Positions 35,235-44,181 of a stretch of 48,248 nt of DNA are shown piece by piece; within the stretch, counting starts at the first letter, position 1; each line of letters opens with the position of its first letter. The notes under the pieces were generated by a model. The model worked only from the letters and a program-made list of their open reading frames with translations, had not been told where the DNA came from and searched no databases. Made by a program: the position numbers and the translations under genes. Source of the stretch: JAIOQA01 sp035493675 (GTDB lineage Bacteria; Myxococcota_A; Polyangia; Haliangiales; Haliangiaceae); assembly GCA_035493675.1 (NCBI GenBank), contig DATJIA010000084.1, positions 1 to 48,248 of the forward strand, read 5' to 3'.

Positions 35235-35239
35235 GCTGG

Positions 35240-35269
35240 GGCCTCGGGCCTCGGGCCTCGGGCCTCGGC
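35240..35269. repeat. GGGCCTC heptamer array, left arm of inverted pair 2
   Basis: Four GGCCTC(G) units in 30 bp. They pair with 35305-35334 with one mismatch, leaving a 35-nt loop. The pair fills the gap between convergent genes and would form a very strong hairpin in either RNA. Confidence 0.85.
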
Positions 35270-35304
35270 TCAGAACAGAGATCGCAGTCCGCGCTTGGTG
35301 CAGG

Positions 35305-35334
35305 GCCGAGGCCCGAGGCCGGAGGCCCGAGGCC
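35305..35334. repeat. GGGCCTC heptamer array, right arm of inverted pair 2
   Basis: Reverse-complement array pairing with 35240-35269 (29 of 30 positions). It ends 3 bp before the stop of the minus-strand metallopeptidase gene, the right place for a bidirectional terminator. Confidence 0.85.
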
Positions 35335-35337
35335 TTC

Positions 35338-36579
35338 TCACTGGCCGCACTTCGACGCGTCGTCGACGCTCTGCGCCTTCATCACGCAATCTCGATCTGC
35401 GTCCGGCCAGTCTTCCTTCGCGCACTGCGCGAGGAACTGCTCGCGGAACGAGGGCAGGTTGGGCTCGATCGCTTCCTTCTGCGACGGATCGAGCGGCGCG
35501 ACGATCAGCGCGATCGCCTTGTCGGCGACCTGCTCGCACGTGATCGCGTGCGCGGGCGTGTCGGCGGGCACCGGCGGCGCGACGTCGATCGCCTTCGCGC
35601 TCTCGTTGGTGAGGTACGGCTGCAGGAGGCGCTCCCACGCGTGCTTCACCTTCGCGTACTCGGTCGGGCACTGCTGCGCGCGATCCTCGGGCAGGTTCCC
35701 CGACGACACGAAGTCGGCGTACTTCTGCGGATCGCTGCCGTAGATCAGGCAGAGGATGTTGTAGAAGCGCTGGCCGCCGAAGCCGTGCTCGTCCCAGAAC
35801 GGCGTGTCGTCGCCGGACTGCTGTTGCAGCTGGAACCAGTACGCGCCGCTGAGCGCCATCGCGACGCCGTCGTCGCCTTCGCTCATGAGGATCAGCGTGG
35901 CGATCTGATCGGCGTCGTCTTCCTCGCGCCCGGTCGTCGGCAGATCGAGCAGGTGGATCAGGCCGTGGCCGGTCTCGTGATAGAAGGCGAACAAGGTCGC
36001 GCCGAGCACCGCGGTGCCGAGCTCGTCGTCGGACTTCGCGACCGGCTTGAAGACCTGCACGAAGTACGCGAGCAGGTCGTAGCAGACGATGATGCGGTGC
36101 GCGTCGGGATCGTAGAACGCGTTGACCTGATCGCAGTCGACCAGCTGGATGTCGACGGTGGTCGGCAGGCGGATCGTCTGGTTGAGCTCCTGCGCGGCGG
36201 CCTCGAACATCTTGTTCGACTGCAGGATCTGGTGGAACTGCTCGTGGGTCGCGTCGGTCGAGCCCGAGTAGCTGACGCGGAAGCCGGTCTGCTTCACGCC
36301 GGCGAAGCCCTGCACGTCCTGGGTCGGCAGGCCCGCCTTCGTGATCGTCGTCGGATCGATCTTCTGCGCGGTCGTCTGCGGCGGCGCCTTGACGTCGACC
36401 TGCGCGAGCTGCGTGCCGCACTGGTGCCCGGTCTTCGACGCCTCCTTCGGCGGCTGCGTCTTGCGCGCGATCCACGACTGGCCGCTGCTCGATCCCTCGC
36501 TCGACACCGACGGCGGCTGCTTCTTGTCGCTCTTGCTACACGCGACCAACGCGATCGCGAGACACACGAATGCGCGCAT
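35338..36579 (-). CDS. Lipoprotein metallopeptidase of DUF4344 type
   Basis: This 413-aa protein begins MRAFVCLAIALVACSKS, with the lipobox LVAC. The zinc-binding block FYHETGHGLIHLLDLPTTGREEDDADQIA matches DUF4344 putative metallopeptidases: the two HETGH histidines and a following acidic residue would bind zinc, with the glutamate as base. Around it YDPDAHRIIVCYDLLAYF is another family block. Paired cysteines (DCDQV/IIVCYD and C-terminal CEQV, QCAKED, DCVMK, KCGQ) suit an oxidising compartment. A GGAGGG site lies 5 nt before the ATG, with TTACGCT further upstream, so this gene has a conventional leader. Periplasmic or surface proteolysis is inferred. Confidence 0.88.
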   Translation of the reverse strand: MRAFVCLAIALVACSKSDKKQPPSVSSEGSSSGQSWIARKTQPPKEASKTGHQCGTQLAQVDVKAPPQTTAQKIDPTTITKAGLPTQDVQGFAGVKQTGFRVSYSGSTDATHEQFHQILQSNKMFEAAAQELNQTIRLPTTVDIQLVDCDQVNAFYDPDAHRIIVCYDLLAYFVQVFKPVAKSDDELGTAVLGATLFAFYHETGHGLIHLLDLPTTGREEDDADQIATLILMSEGDDGVAMALSGAYWFQLQQQSGDDTPFWDEHGFGGQRFYNILCLIYGSDPQKYADFVSSGNLPEDRAQQCPTEYAKVKHAWERLLQPYLTNESAKAIDVAPPVPADTPAHAITCEQVADKAIALIVAPLDPSQKEAIEPNLPSFREQFLAQCAKEDWPDADRDCVMKAQSVDDASKCGQ

Positions 36580-36607
36580 CGACCCTCCGACCGCGAGCGT
36601 AACGCGA

Positions 36608-37900
36608 TCAATACGCGTCGTGCGCGACGATCGTGAGCGGGCCGGCGTTGGCCTTGCCGAGCGCGTCGGCGGCGACCGCGGCGGTGGTCACCGCGACGGT
36701 GACGACGTCGTCGGGGCGCAGGTGGCGGCGCGCGGCCGCGCGCACGTCGCCGCCGCCGAGCGCGCCGAGCTTCGCCGGCAAGGACGCGGTGTAGCCCGCG
36801 GGCAAGCCGAACGTCTCGTCGCGCACCGCGAGCTGCATGCGCTGGCGCGCGGTCGCCAGGTGGAACGGCATCGCGCCGACCAGGTAGCTGCGCGCGTAGT
36901 CGAGCTCCTCGTCGGTGACGCCGTTCGCCGCGAGATCCGCGTAGAGCTCGAGCGTCAGCTTCACCGCCTCGCCCGCGACCTCGATCGCGGTCGCCATCCA
37001 CATCTCGATCCAGTGCGGCCCGCGCGAGCGGCGGATCGCGCAGCCGGCGCCGTAGCTCCAGCCGCGCTTCACGCGGATCTCTTGCATGAGGCGCGAGCTG
37101 AACATGCCGCCGAAGATGCTCTCGAGCAGGAGCAGCGCCGGCGTGTCGTCGTCGCCCCAGCGCGGGCCGAGGTGGCCGAGGCGGAGCTGCGCCTGCGTGC
37201 GCTCGGCCTTGTCGACCACGACGAGGCGGCGCCCCGACGGCGCGGCCGATTCGTACGGCTCCCGTGCGATCGGCGCCGCGTGATCCGGCAGCGCTTCGAT
37301 CAACCGCTCGGCGACGCGCGCGGCGCGATCCTCGTCGACGTCGCCGGCGATCCCGATCACGAGGTTCTGCGGCACCGCCTCGGCGCGCCACAGCGCGACC
37401 GCGTCGTCGCGCGTGATCTTCGCGAGCGACGCCTCGGTGCCGAGCGACGTGCGCCCGTACGGATGACCGGGCGCGCAGCGATAGTCGAACCAGCGGGTCG
37501 CGAGCGCGCTGTCGTCGTCGCGGACCTCGTCGAGCACCTGCGGTGTCTCGCGCAGCAAGCGCTCGTGCTCGTCTTGATCGAAGCGCGGGCGCGCGAGCGT
37601 CTCGGCGTAGAGCTCGATCAGCGCGTCGAGGTTGCGCGTGAGCGCGAGGCCCGACAGGACGACCGAGTCGCGCCCGACCGAGACGTCGAAGGAGGCGCCG
37701 AGCCCGTCGAGCGCGTCGTCGAAGGCCGCGCGATCGCGCGCGCCGGCGCCGCGCCGCGCGAGCAAGGCCGCGTGCCGGTGCAAGCCCTCGACGCCGAGCG
37801 GATCCGCGGCGGCGCCGCCGACGATCGCGAGATCGACCCACACGAGCGGCGCGTCGCGCGACGGCTCGACGTGCAGGCGTGCGCCGCGCGGCCCGTTCAC
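36608..37900 (-). CDS. M16-family peptidase homologue lacking the zinc motif (partner subunit)
   Basis: This 430-aa protein has the M16 fold over its length but the HxxEH position reads H41-R-H-A-A, so zinc binding and catalysis are lost. It keeps the Arg/Tyr segment EIRVKRGWSYGAG near residue 290 that in two-subunit M16B peptidases holds the substrate. It is therefore the non-catalytic half of a heterodimer with the neighbouring product. GTG at 37900 overlaps the catalytic gene's stop by 4 bp (GTGA), ensuring equal synthesis. No signal peptide is visible, so the pair is probably cytosolic. Confidence 0.92.
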   Translation of the reverse strand: MNGPRGARLHVEPSRDAPLVWVDLAIVGGAAADPLGVEGLHRHAALLARRGAGARDRAAFDDALDGLGASFDVSVGRDSVVLSGLALTRNLDALIELYAETLARPRFDQDEHERLLRETPQVLDEVRDDDSALATRWFDYRCAPGHPYGRTSLGTEASLAKITRDDAVALWRAEAVPQNLVIGIAGDVDEDRAARVAERLIEALPDHAAPIAREPYESAAPSGRRLVVVDKAERTQAQLRLGHLGPRWGDDDTPALLLLESIFGGMFSSRLMQEIRVKRGWSYGAGCAIRRSRGPHWIEMWMATAIEVAGEAVKLTLELYADLAANGVTDEELDYARSYLVGAMPFHLATARQRMQLAVRDETFGLPAGYTASLPAKLGALGGGDVRAAARRHLRPDDVVTVAVTTAAVAADALGKANAGPLTIVAHDAY

Positions 37901-39237
37901 GCGTCGTCCTCCGAATCCTCGTCGTCTTCGTCGTCTTCGTCGTCGGCGTCCGGATCGGGCTCCGCGATCACGACCGATCGCTGCGACCTCTCGAGGTACG
38001 CCTGCGCGACGCGCAGGACATCTTCGGCCGAGACCGCGGCGAGCGCATCGGCGAGCCCGAGCACCGTGCGGAAGTCGCCGAGCGCGATCTCGTGATGACC
38101 GAGCGCCTCGGCCTTGCCGTCGGCGTCGGCGAGGTTGGTCCAGAAGTCGGTCTCGACCAGGTTCTTGGCCTTCGCCAGCTCCGCCTCGGGCAGCGGCGCC
38201 GCGCAGATCTCGGCGATCGCCTCGTCGATCGCCGCGAGCGCGGTGTCGGCGCGATGGCCGCGCGCGACCGTGATCGCCAACCGGAACAGCGACGGATCGC
38301 GAAACGGCGTCAGCTGCGCGTCGACCGACGACGCGATCTCCTTCTCCACGACCAAGCGGCGGTGCAGGCGCGCCGACGGCGATCCCGCGAGCACGGTCGC
38401 GAGCAGCTCGAGCACGGGCCAGTCCGCGTGCGCTTGCCCGGGCGCCTTGTAGCCCATCAGCACGCGATCGGTCGCGATCGGTTTCGGCGCGCGCAACAAC
38501 CGCTCCGCCTGCTGCGCCGGCTCGCGCGCGCCGCCGGGCGCCGGCATCTGCGCCGCCGGGATGTCGCCGTACGCGCGCGCGACCAGCTCGAGCAGCGCGG
38601 CCTCGTCGAAGTCGCCGACCACGACCAGGGTCGCGTTGTTGGGCGCGTACCAGGTCCGATAGAACGCGCGGATGTCGTCGAGCGCGAGACCGCGGATGTC
38701 TTCCATCCAGCCGATCGTCGGCCAGCGATACGGATGGTGCTCGAACGCGAGCGCCATCAACTGCTCGTCGAGCCAACCGTCGACGTCGTCTTCCACGCGT
38801 TCCCGGCGTTCGTTCGTGACCACGTCGCGCTCGGCCTCGACCGTGGTCGGATCGAGCACGAGCCGCGTCATGCGCTCCGCTTCGAGCCGCGCGCCGAGCG
38901 CGAGATCGCGCGCGGGCAACGACAAGCGGTAGTAGGTCCAGTCGACCCAGGTCGCCGCGTTCGACTCGCCGCCGGTCCGCTCGACGACGCGATCGAACTC
39001 GCCCGGCCCGAGCGACTCGGTCTGGTTGAACATCAAGTGCTCGAACAGGTGCGCCATGCCGGTCTTGCCCGGCGCCTCGTGGCGCGATCCGACGCCGAAC
39101 CACGTCTGGTACGAGACGATCGGCGCCGCGCGATCGACGTGCGTGATCAAGCGCAGGCCGTTCGAGTCGAGCCGGAACCGCTTCACCGGACCGGATCGGC
39201 CCAGCGGTGCTTCGGCGTCGAGCGTCCACGTCGTCAT
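37897..39237 (-). CDS. M16-family zinc peptidase, catalytic subunit, with an acidic C-terminal tail
   Basis: This 446-aa protein has the inverted zinc motif HLFEH (H63, E66, H67) and the third ligand at E143 in TNERRERVED. The first M16 domain covers about 20-215 and the second about 225-420. The last 20 residues are almost all Asp and Glu (DDEDDEDDEDSEDDA), an unusual tail of unclear use, perhaps for partner docking or metal buffering. ATG at 39237 is 11 bp after the preceding stop; a GTG at 39255 in frame would overlap that gene. It pairs with the inactive subunit encoded just downstream. The substrates are unknown. Confidence 0.93.
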   Translation of the reverse strand: MTTWTLDAEAPLGRSGPVKRFRLDSNGLRLITHVDRAAPIVSYQTWFGVGSRHEAPGKTGMAHLFEHLMFNQTESLGPGEFDRVVERTGGESNAATWVDWTYYRLSLPARDLALGARLEAERMTRLVLDPTTVEAERDVVTNERRERVEDDVDGWLDEQLMALAFEHHPYRWPTIGWMEDIRGLALDDIRAFYRTWYAPNNATLVVVGDFDEAALLELVARAYGDIPAAQMPAPGGAREPAQQAERLLRAPKPIATDRVLMGYKAPGQAHADWPVLELLATVLAGSPSARLHRRLVVEKEIASSVDAQLTPFRDPSLFRLAITVARGHRADTALAAIDEAIAEICAAPLPEAELAKAKNLVETDFWTNLADADGKAEALGHHEIALGDFRTVLGLADALAAVSAEDVLRVAQAYLERSQRSVVIAEPDPDADDEDDEDDEDSEDDA

Positions 39238-39248
39238 GAACCGTGGGT

Positions 39249-40421
39249 TTACCACGCGTCGGCGGCGGCGGGAGCGAAGCTCGTCTCGATCTCGAGGTCG
39301 GCCGCGGCGGCGAGCGCCTCGAGCGCGGGCCCCGGCGCGAACAGCTCCGACGGCGCGAGCACGCCGATCGGCCCCGCCTCGCGCGCGGCGAGCGCGACCG
39401 CGCCCCACGCGACGATCGCGGCCGCGGTCGCGTAGAGATCGACGCCGCGCACGATCACCTCTTCGCTCGAGAAGCGGCGCGTCGCCTGCGCGACCACCGC
39501 GAAGCGCGCGCGCGATCGCTCGCGCTCCGTCGGCGGCGGGGCCGGGTTCGCGCGCGCGAGCCGCGCCGCGAGCCCGAAGAGCGGCGCCGCGCGGGCCGCG
39601 ACCTGCGCCGCGCGCATCGCCCACGCCGCGCGCGCGAACGACGCGAACGTCTCCACGCGCTGCGCGGCGACGTGGCGCGGGATCGTGATCACCTCGCCGC
39701 CCGGCGCGCTGATCGCGGTGCGCGTGCCGCCGAACGACGGGCCCGGGTTGACGTCGCGTCGCGACGCGCCGGCCGCCTGCGGATCCCACCGATCGCCGCG
39801 CCAGACCGCGCCGCGCTCGGCGAACATCGCGACGCCGGATCGCTGCGCGCCCGGCGCCGCCGCGACGCCCTCGAGGATCCACGACACCGCGATCTCGTCG
39901 AGCGGATCGTCCTCGGCGAGCCGCGCGGGCAGGGCGCCGCGCATCATCGAGCCTTCTGTGAACGACGACGCGACCGCCTCCGCCGCCAACGCCGCCGCGA
40001 GATCGCCGAGCGCGGGCGCGACGCCCATGCCGCCGACGCACGCGACCTGCGCCTTGCGCGCGCGCGACTCGTAGCGCTCGTAGCAGTCGCGCAGGAAGCC
40101 CTGCTCGCCGCACGCGTCGACGTACGCCGCGCGCGCGTCGATCGCGGCCGCGATCACGCCGGTGCCGATCTCGCCGAACGGCCCCGCGCACGACACGACC
40201 ACGCGCGCGCCCGCGAACGCGCTCGCGAGCGCGGCCGGATCATCCGCCGCCGCCACCCGCGCGCCGATCGCGAGCTCGTCGGCGACCGCGCGCACGCGCG
40301 CCGCGTCGCGCCCGCACGCGATCACGCGCGCGCCGCGATCGGCGAGCTCGCGCGCGACCAACCGCCCGAGCGTCCCCGACGCGCCGTACACCACGATCGA
40401 TCGCTCCGCCGCCGCCGCCAT
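39249..40421 (-). CDS. Saccharopine dehydrogenase-like NAD(P)-binding protein
   Basis: This 390-aa protein has an N-terminal Rossmann domain (SIVVYGASGTLGRLVARELADRGARVIACGRD), followed by VVSCAGPFGEIGTGVIAAAIDARAAYVDACGEQGF, the hallmark of the saccharopine-dehydrogenase-like oxidoreductases. The fold matches trans-acting enoyl reductases as well as saccharopine dehydrogenase, and lysine metabolism is not implied. The C-terminal half is less conserved. It starts one base after the stop of the FadL-like porin gene with a GGGAG site. The porin suggests a hydrophobic substrate such as a lipid, but that is inference. Confidence 0.88.
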   Translation of the reverse strand: MAAAAERSIVVYGASGTLGRLVARELADRGARVIACGRDAARVRAVADELAIGARVAAADDPAALASAFAGARVVVSCAGPFGEIGTGVIAAAIDARAAYVDACGEQGFLRDCYERYESRARKAQVACVGGMGVAPALGDLAAALAAEAVASSFTEGSMMRGALPARLAEDDPLDEIAVSWILEGVAAAPGAQRSGVAMFAERGAVWRGDRWDPQAAGASRRDVNPGPSFGGTRTAISAPGGEVITIPRHVAAQRVETFASFARAAWAMRAAQVAARAAPLFGLAARLARANPAPPPTERERSRARFAVVAQATRRFSSEEVIVRGVDLYATAAAIVAWGAVALAAREAGPIGVLAPSELFAPGPALEALAAAADLEIETSFAPAAADAW

Positions 40422-40422
40422 G

Positions 40423-41808
40423 TCACTCCCAGTCGATCCGCACGCCGACGCGCAGCACGTGCTGCCAGCGCGCGTAGCTGCCCGCCGCGGTGTCGATGCC
40501 GTAGCCGTCGCGCACCGCCTGGCACGCGTCCGACGACAGATCGTAGTTCGAGTCGATGCAGTCGAGGCGCTCGATCGGATCGTACGCCGACGGCGCGACG
40601 TCCTGGGGGATGTACCAGCGCACGTCGTAGTTCGCGACCAGCGAGACCTCGTTGGCGAGGCGGATCTGCGCGCCGAGCGCGCCGCTCGCGTTCCAGCCCT
40701 CGACCTGCATCGGCGAGATCCGCTGCTGCGCGACCGCGCCCGACGACAAGCCGAGCCGCGCGCCGACGACCAGCCGCTGGCCGTCGTCGACCTGCTCGAC
40801 GCCGGCCCAGCCGCTCCACGTGTCGCGGAAGCCGCGCGGACGCGGGTACCACTCGGGGAAGCCGGTGAGGCCCGCGCCGAACATGCGCACGTCGAGCTGC
40901 TGCGTGCGCGAGGTCGCCTCCCAGCGCAAGCCGCCGATCGCGTGCAGGCCGGTGACGAGCTCCGCGCGCGCGCCGAGCTCGAGCGTCTGCGCCGGCACGA
41001 ACGACACGACCGACAAGCCGCCGGTCGCGTCGCCGCCGGCGCGTGGCGCGCGCGTGACGTCGACGGTGCCCGAGGTCGTGATGTCGCCGTTGAAGCCCTG
41101 CGGCTCGCGATAGAACGCGCCGACCGCGATCTTCGGCGTGATCTGCCAGCTGAAGCCGAGCGTGAAGGCGATGCGGTTGAAGCCGCGGTCCTCCTTGTCG
41201 GCGTGGATGCGCACGATCTCGTCGGCGCTCGGGTTCTCGAGCCCGGTCGCGTTCGCGTCGCTGCGCCCGTTCTCGAGCGCGGTGTCGCGCGCGAACGCGA
41301 GATCGATCACCGTGCCGGTGTACGAGGCGCTGCCGCCGACGAACAGGCCCTCCGCGATCCGGATCGATCCGCCGACCGCGGCGTAGGTCTTCTCGAGCAC
41401 GCGGCCGCCCAGCGTGTGGTAGCGGAGCGCGTCGCGATCGGCGATGAATTCATCCGGCGGCGGGATGTTGATGATCGCGCCGGCGGCGAAGTCGGACTTC
41501 ACCTCGTAGACCGCGGCCTGCCAGCCGGTCGTCGTCACCACGTCCTTCACCGCGGGGCCGTCGGTGAAGGCGCCGCTCGCGCTCTCCTGCTGGAGCGTGA
41601 TCGCGTACTGATCGATCGCGGCGAGCCCGCCGACCCACAGGTGCAGCCCTTCGCGTCCGAGATCGAGCGCGGCCGGATTGCCGACGAGCGACGTCGCGTC
41701 GGACGACACCGCGCCGGTGAAGACCTCGCGGCCGGTCGCCGGATCGTCGCCGGGCGCCGCCGCCGCGGGCGCGGCGATCGCCACGATCACGATCCCGAGC
41801 GCGCGCAT
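40423..41808 (-). CDS. FadL/OmpP1-like outer-membrane transport protein
   Basis: This 461-aa protein has a signal peptide (MRALGIVIVAIAAPAAAAPG). The early SSDATSLVGNPAALDLGREGLHLWVGG block is typical of the N-terminal plug region of FadL/OmpP1 porins. The remainder alternates strands and ends VLRVGVRIDWE, beta-barrel like, though without a terminal aromatic. Such proteins take up long-chain fatty acids or other hydrophobic molecules. ATG at 41808 is preferred over an upstream frame that would overlap the divergent lipoprotein gene. It heads the operon with the saccharopine-dehydrogenase-like protein and the M16 pair. Confidence 0.82.
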   Translation of the reverse strand: MRALGIVIVAIAAPAAAAPGDDPATGREVFTGAVSSDATSLVGNPAALDLGREGLHLWVGGLAAIDQYAITLQQESASGAFTDGPAVKDVVTTTGWQAAVYEVKSDFAAGAIINIPPPDEFIADRDALRYHTLGGRVLEKTYAAVGGSIRIAEGLFVGGSASYTGTVIDLAFARDTALENGRSDANATGLENPSADEIVRIHADKEDRGFNRIAFTLGFSWQITPKIAVGAFYREPQGFNGDITTSGTVDVTRAPRAGGDATGGLSVVSFVPAQTLELGARAELVTGLHAIGGLRWEATSRTQQLDVRMFGAGLTGFPEWYPRPRGFRDTWSGWAGVEQVDDGQRLVVGARLGLSSGAVAQQRISPMQVEGWNASGALGAQIRLANEVSLVANYDVRWYIPQDVAPSAYDPIERLDCIDSNYDLSSDACQAVRDGYGIDTAAGSYARWQHVLRVGVRIDWE

Positions 41809-41830
41809 TGGCGGCACGACGCTAGCACAG

Positions 41831-41836
41831 TATCTT
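41831..41836 (+). promoter_or_regulatory. Putative -10 hexamer TATCTT of a leaderless promoter
   Basis: TATCTT is followed by 6 nt and the ATG at 41843. The 34-bp divergent gap must also hold the promoter of the FadL-like gene, for which TAGCGT on the minus strand is a candidate. Confidence 0.42.
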
Positions 41837-41842
41837 CGGCGC

Positions 41843-43165
41843 ATGCCGCATCGGGCTTGGGGTCGAATCGCGCTCGTCTTCTACGTTTTGTCGTTCGGCT
41901 TGATCGCCGCCGCGTGCGAGAAGACGAATCACGAGAACCTCGACAAGTGGATGCGCACCGAGCGCGGGCCCGACAAGCTCGCCAAGGCGCTCTCCGACGG
42001 CTCGCTCGATCCGGATCTGTCGGCGCACGCCGCCGCGAACCTGATCAAGCTCGGCAAGGACACCGACGTGAAGAAGGCGATCGACGGGCTGTCCGACGAT
42101 CGCAAGAAGGCGGTGCTCGGCAAGCTGGTGCCGCGCCTCTGGGACATGGCGCGCGTCGAAGGCGAGCTCACCGTGCCGTCGGGGCTGCAGACCAACGCGA
42201 AGGATCTCCTGTTCGACTTCCGCAAGGGCGCCGATCCCGAGATCAAGAAGCAGATCGACGACTACCTGCTCGATTGGTACACGAGCGGCTACTACGAGGG
42301 CCGCGCGACGCTCGGCCGCAACCTCGGCGCGACCGTGATCCGCGCGCTCGGGCCGGTCGCGGGCGAGAAGCTCGAGAGCGCCGCCAACGCGATCATCACC
42401 GCGCCGGCCAAGGGCAACGAGCGCGTGCGCATCGGCGACGAGCTCTTGCTCGGCATGGCGGCGTCGGGCAACCCCGACGCGGTGAAGTACGTGCTCGAGA
42501 TCTCGAAGATGGATCGCGGCGACAACACGCTGCGCGAGCGCTGCGTCTCGGCCTTGTTCCGCGCGTACGTCGATCCGGGCGGCTTGTTCGACGTCGTCGA
42601 CTCCAAGCCGCTCGAGCCGAACATCCCGGCGCTCGCCGAGCTCGCCAAGGACGAAGGCGTCGCGCCGCGCGTGACCAACGACGCGGTCGCGCTGATCCGA
42701 CAGGTCGGCATGCCGCTCTGCCTCGATCCGTTGGTCAGCATGATCCCGAGCCTCGATCGCCAGCGCCGCTGGGCCGGCGCGAACAACGCGCTCAAGTGCG
42801 GCGGCGTGAAGGCGATCGCGCCGGTCGCCGAGGCGCTGCACACCGACGCCGGCTACGACCACCGCGAGATGTCGGGCGCGGTCTGGGAGGAGCTGTCGAA
42901 GATGACCCCGCGCGATCAGGTGCTGGCCGAGCTGCGCAAGCTCCTCGATTCGCCGAGCTGGGTGTCCAAGTGGATCGCCATCGAGACCTTGGGGCTCATG
43001 AAGTCCAAGGACGACCTGCCGAAGATCAAGTCGATGACCGGCGACAAGACGAAGGTGTCGGGGTACTGGGGAGACCAGGAAGACGTCGATCCCAAGGACA
43101 AGAAGCAGGATCCGACGCTGGGCCAGCGGGCCGCCGAGGTCGCGAAGGCCATCGAAGCCTCGTGA
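41843..43165 (+). CDS. HEAT-repeat-like lipoprotein of unknown function
   Basis: This 440-aa protein has an N-terminal hydrophobic stretch ending IAAAC (Cys25), a lipobox. The mature part is all-helical in units of about 30-40 residues (SDGSLDPDLSAHAAANLIKLG, ASGNPDAVKYVLEISKM, VAPRVTNDAVALIRQVG, SPSWVSKWIAIETLGLMKS), the look of HEAT or armadillo repeats. This fold usually binds proteins and has no catalytic residues. A charged C-terminus (DVDPKDKKQDP) follows. It is probably a periplasmic scaffold on the membrane. Gene-specific function cannot be given. Confidence 0.83.
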   Translation: MPHRAWGRIALVFYVLSFGLIAAACEKTNHENLDKWMRTERGPDKLAKALSDGSLDPDLSAHAAANLIKLGKDTDVKKAIDGLSDDRKKAVLGKLVPRLWDMARVEGELTVPSGLQTNAKDLLFDFRKGADPEIKKQIDDYLLDWYTSGYYEGRATLGRNLGATVIRALGPVAGEKLESAANAIITAPAKGNERVRIGDELLLGMAASGNPDAVKYVLEISKMDRGDNTLRERCVSALFRAYVDPGGLFDVVDSKPLEPNIPALAELAKDEGVAPRVTNDAVALIRQVGMPLCLDPLVSMIPSLDRQRRWAGANNALKCGGVKAIAPVAEALHTDAGYDHREMSGAVWEELSKMTPRDQVLAELRKLLDSPSWVSKWIAIETLGLMKSKDDLPKIKSMTGDKTKVSGYWGDQEDVDPKDKKQDPTLGQRAAEVAKAIEAS

Positions 43166-43186
43166 TCGGTTAACTGAGGCGCCGGT

Positions 43187-43200
43187 TTTCGCTCGCGAAA
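43187..43200 (+). terminator. Small hairpin downstream of the HEAT-type lipoprotein gene
   Basis: TTTCGC-TC-GCGAAA is a perfect 6-bp stem with a 2-nt loop, 22 bp after the stop. There is no T-run after it; the role is uncertain. Confidence 0.3.
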
Positions 43201-43220
43201 TGGCGCGTTCGTACCGATGA

Positions 43221-43226
43221 TATAGT
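43221..43226 (+). promoter_or_regulatory. Promoter -10 (TATAGT) with a long structured leader for the RHH-FHA gene
   Basis: TATAGT and the overlapping TACGCT lie about 75 bp before the ATG at 43303. The leader between can fold: AGGCCC at 43238 with GGGCCT at 43253, and GCCGCC at 43265 with GGCGGC at 43273. GAGGAG precedes the start. This contrasts with the short leaders elsewhere in the window. Confidence 0.4.
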
Positions 43227-43302
43227 ACGCTCCGCGAAGGCCCCGGGAGTCTGGGCCTGCGCCTGCCGCCGTGGCGGCCGACCTCCGAGGAGTCTTCGAG
43301 AG

Positions 43303-44106
<804 letters not shown>

Positions 44107-44108
44107 TC

Positions 44109-44149
44109 GAGAGTTGGGCCTCGGGCCTCGGGCCTCGGGCCTCCCCGGA
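44109..44149. repeat. Left arm of a perfect 41-bp inverted repeat (GGGCCTC array, pair 3)
   Basis: The arm holds four GGGCCTC units flanked by GAGAGTT and CCCGGA. It is identical over all 41 bp to the reverse complement of 44521-44561. It starts 3 bp after the FHA gene stop and lies 32 bp before the recG ATG. Confidence 0.95.
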
Positions 44150-44181
44150 GAGTCGTAGCCGCGTGGTAAGCCGATAGTCCG

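Noticed and set aside
39249..40421. Lysine biosynthesis or degradation role for the saccharopine dehydrogenase-like gene
   Set aside because: The fold is shared by several enzymes, and its neighbours (porin, peptidases) do not support lysine metabolism.
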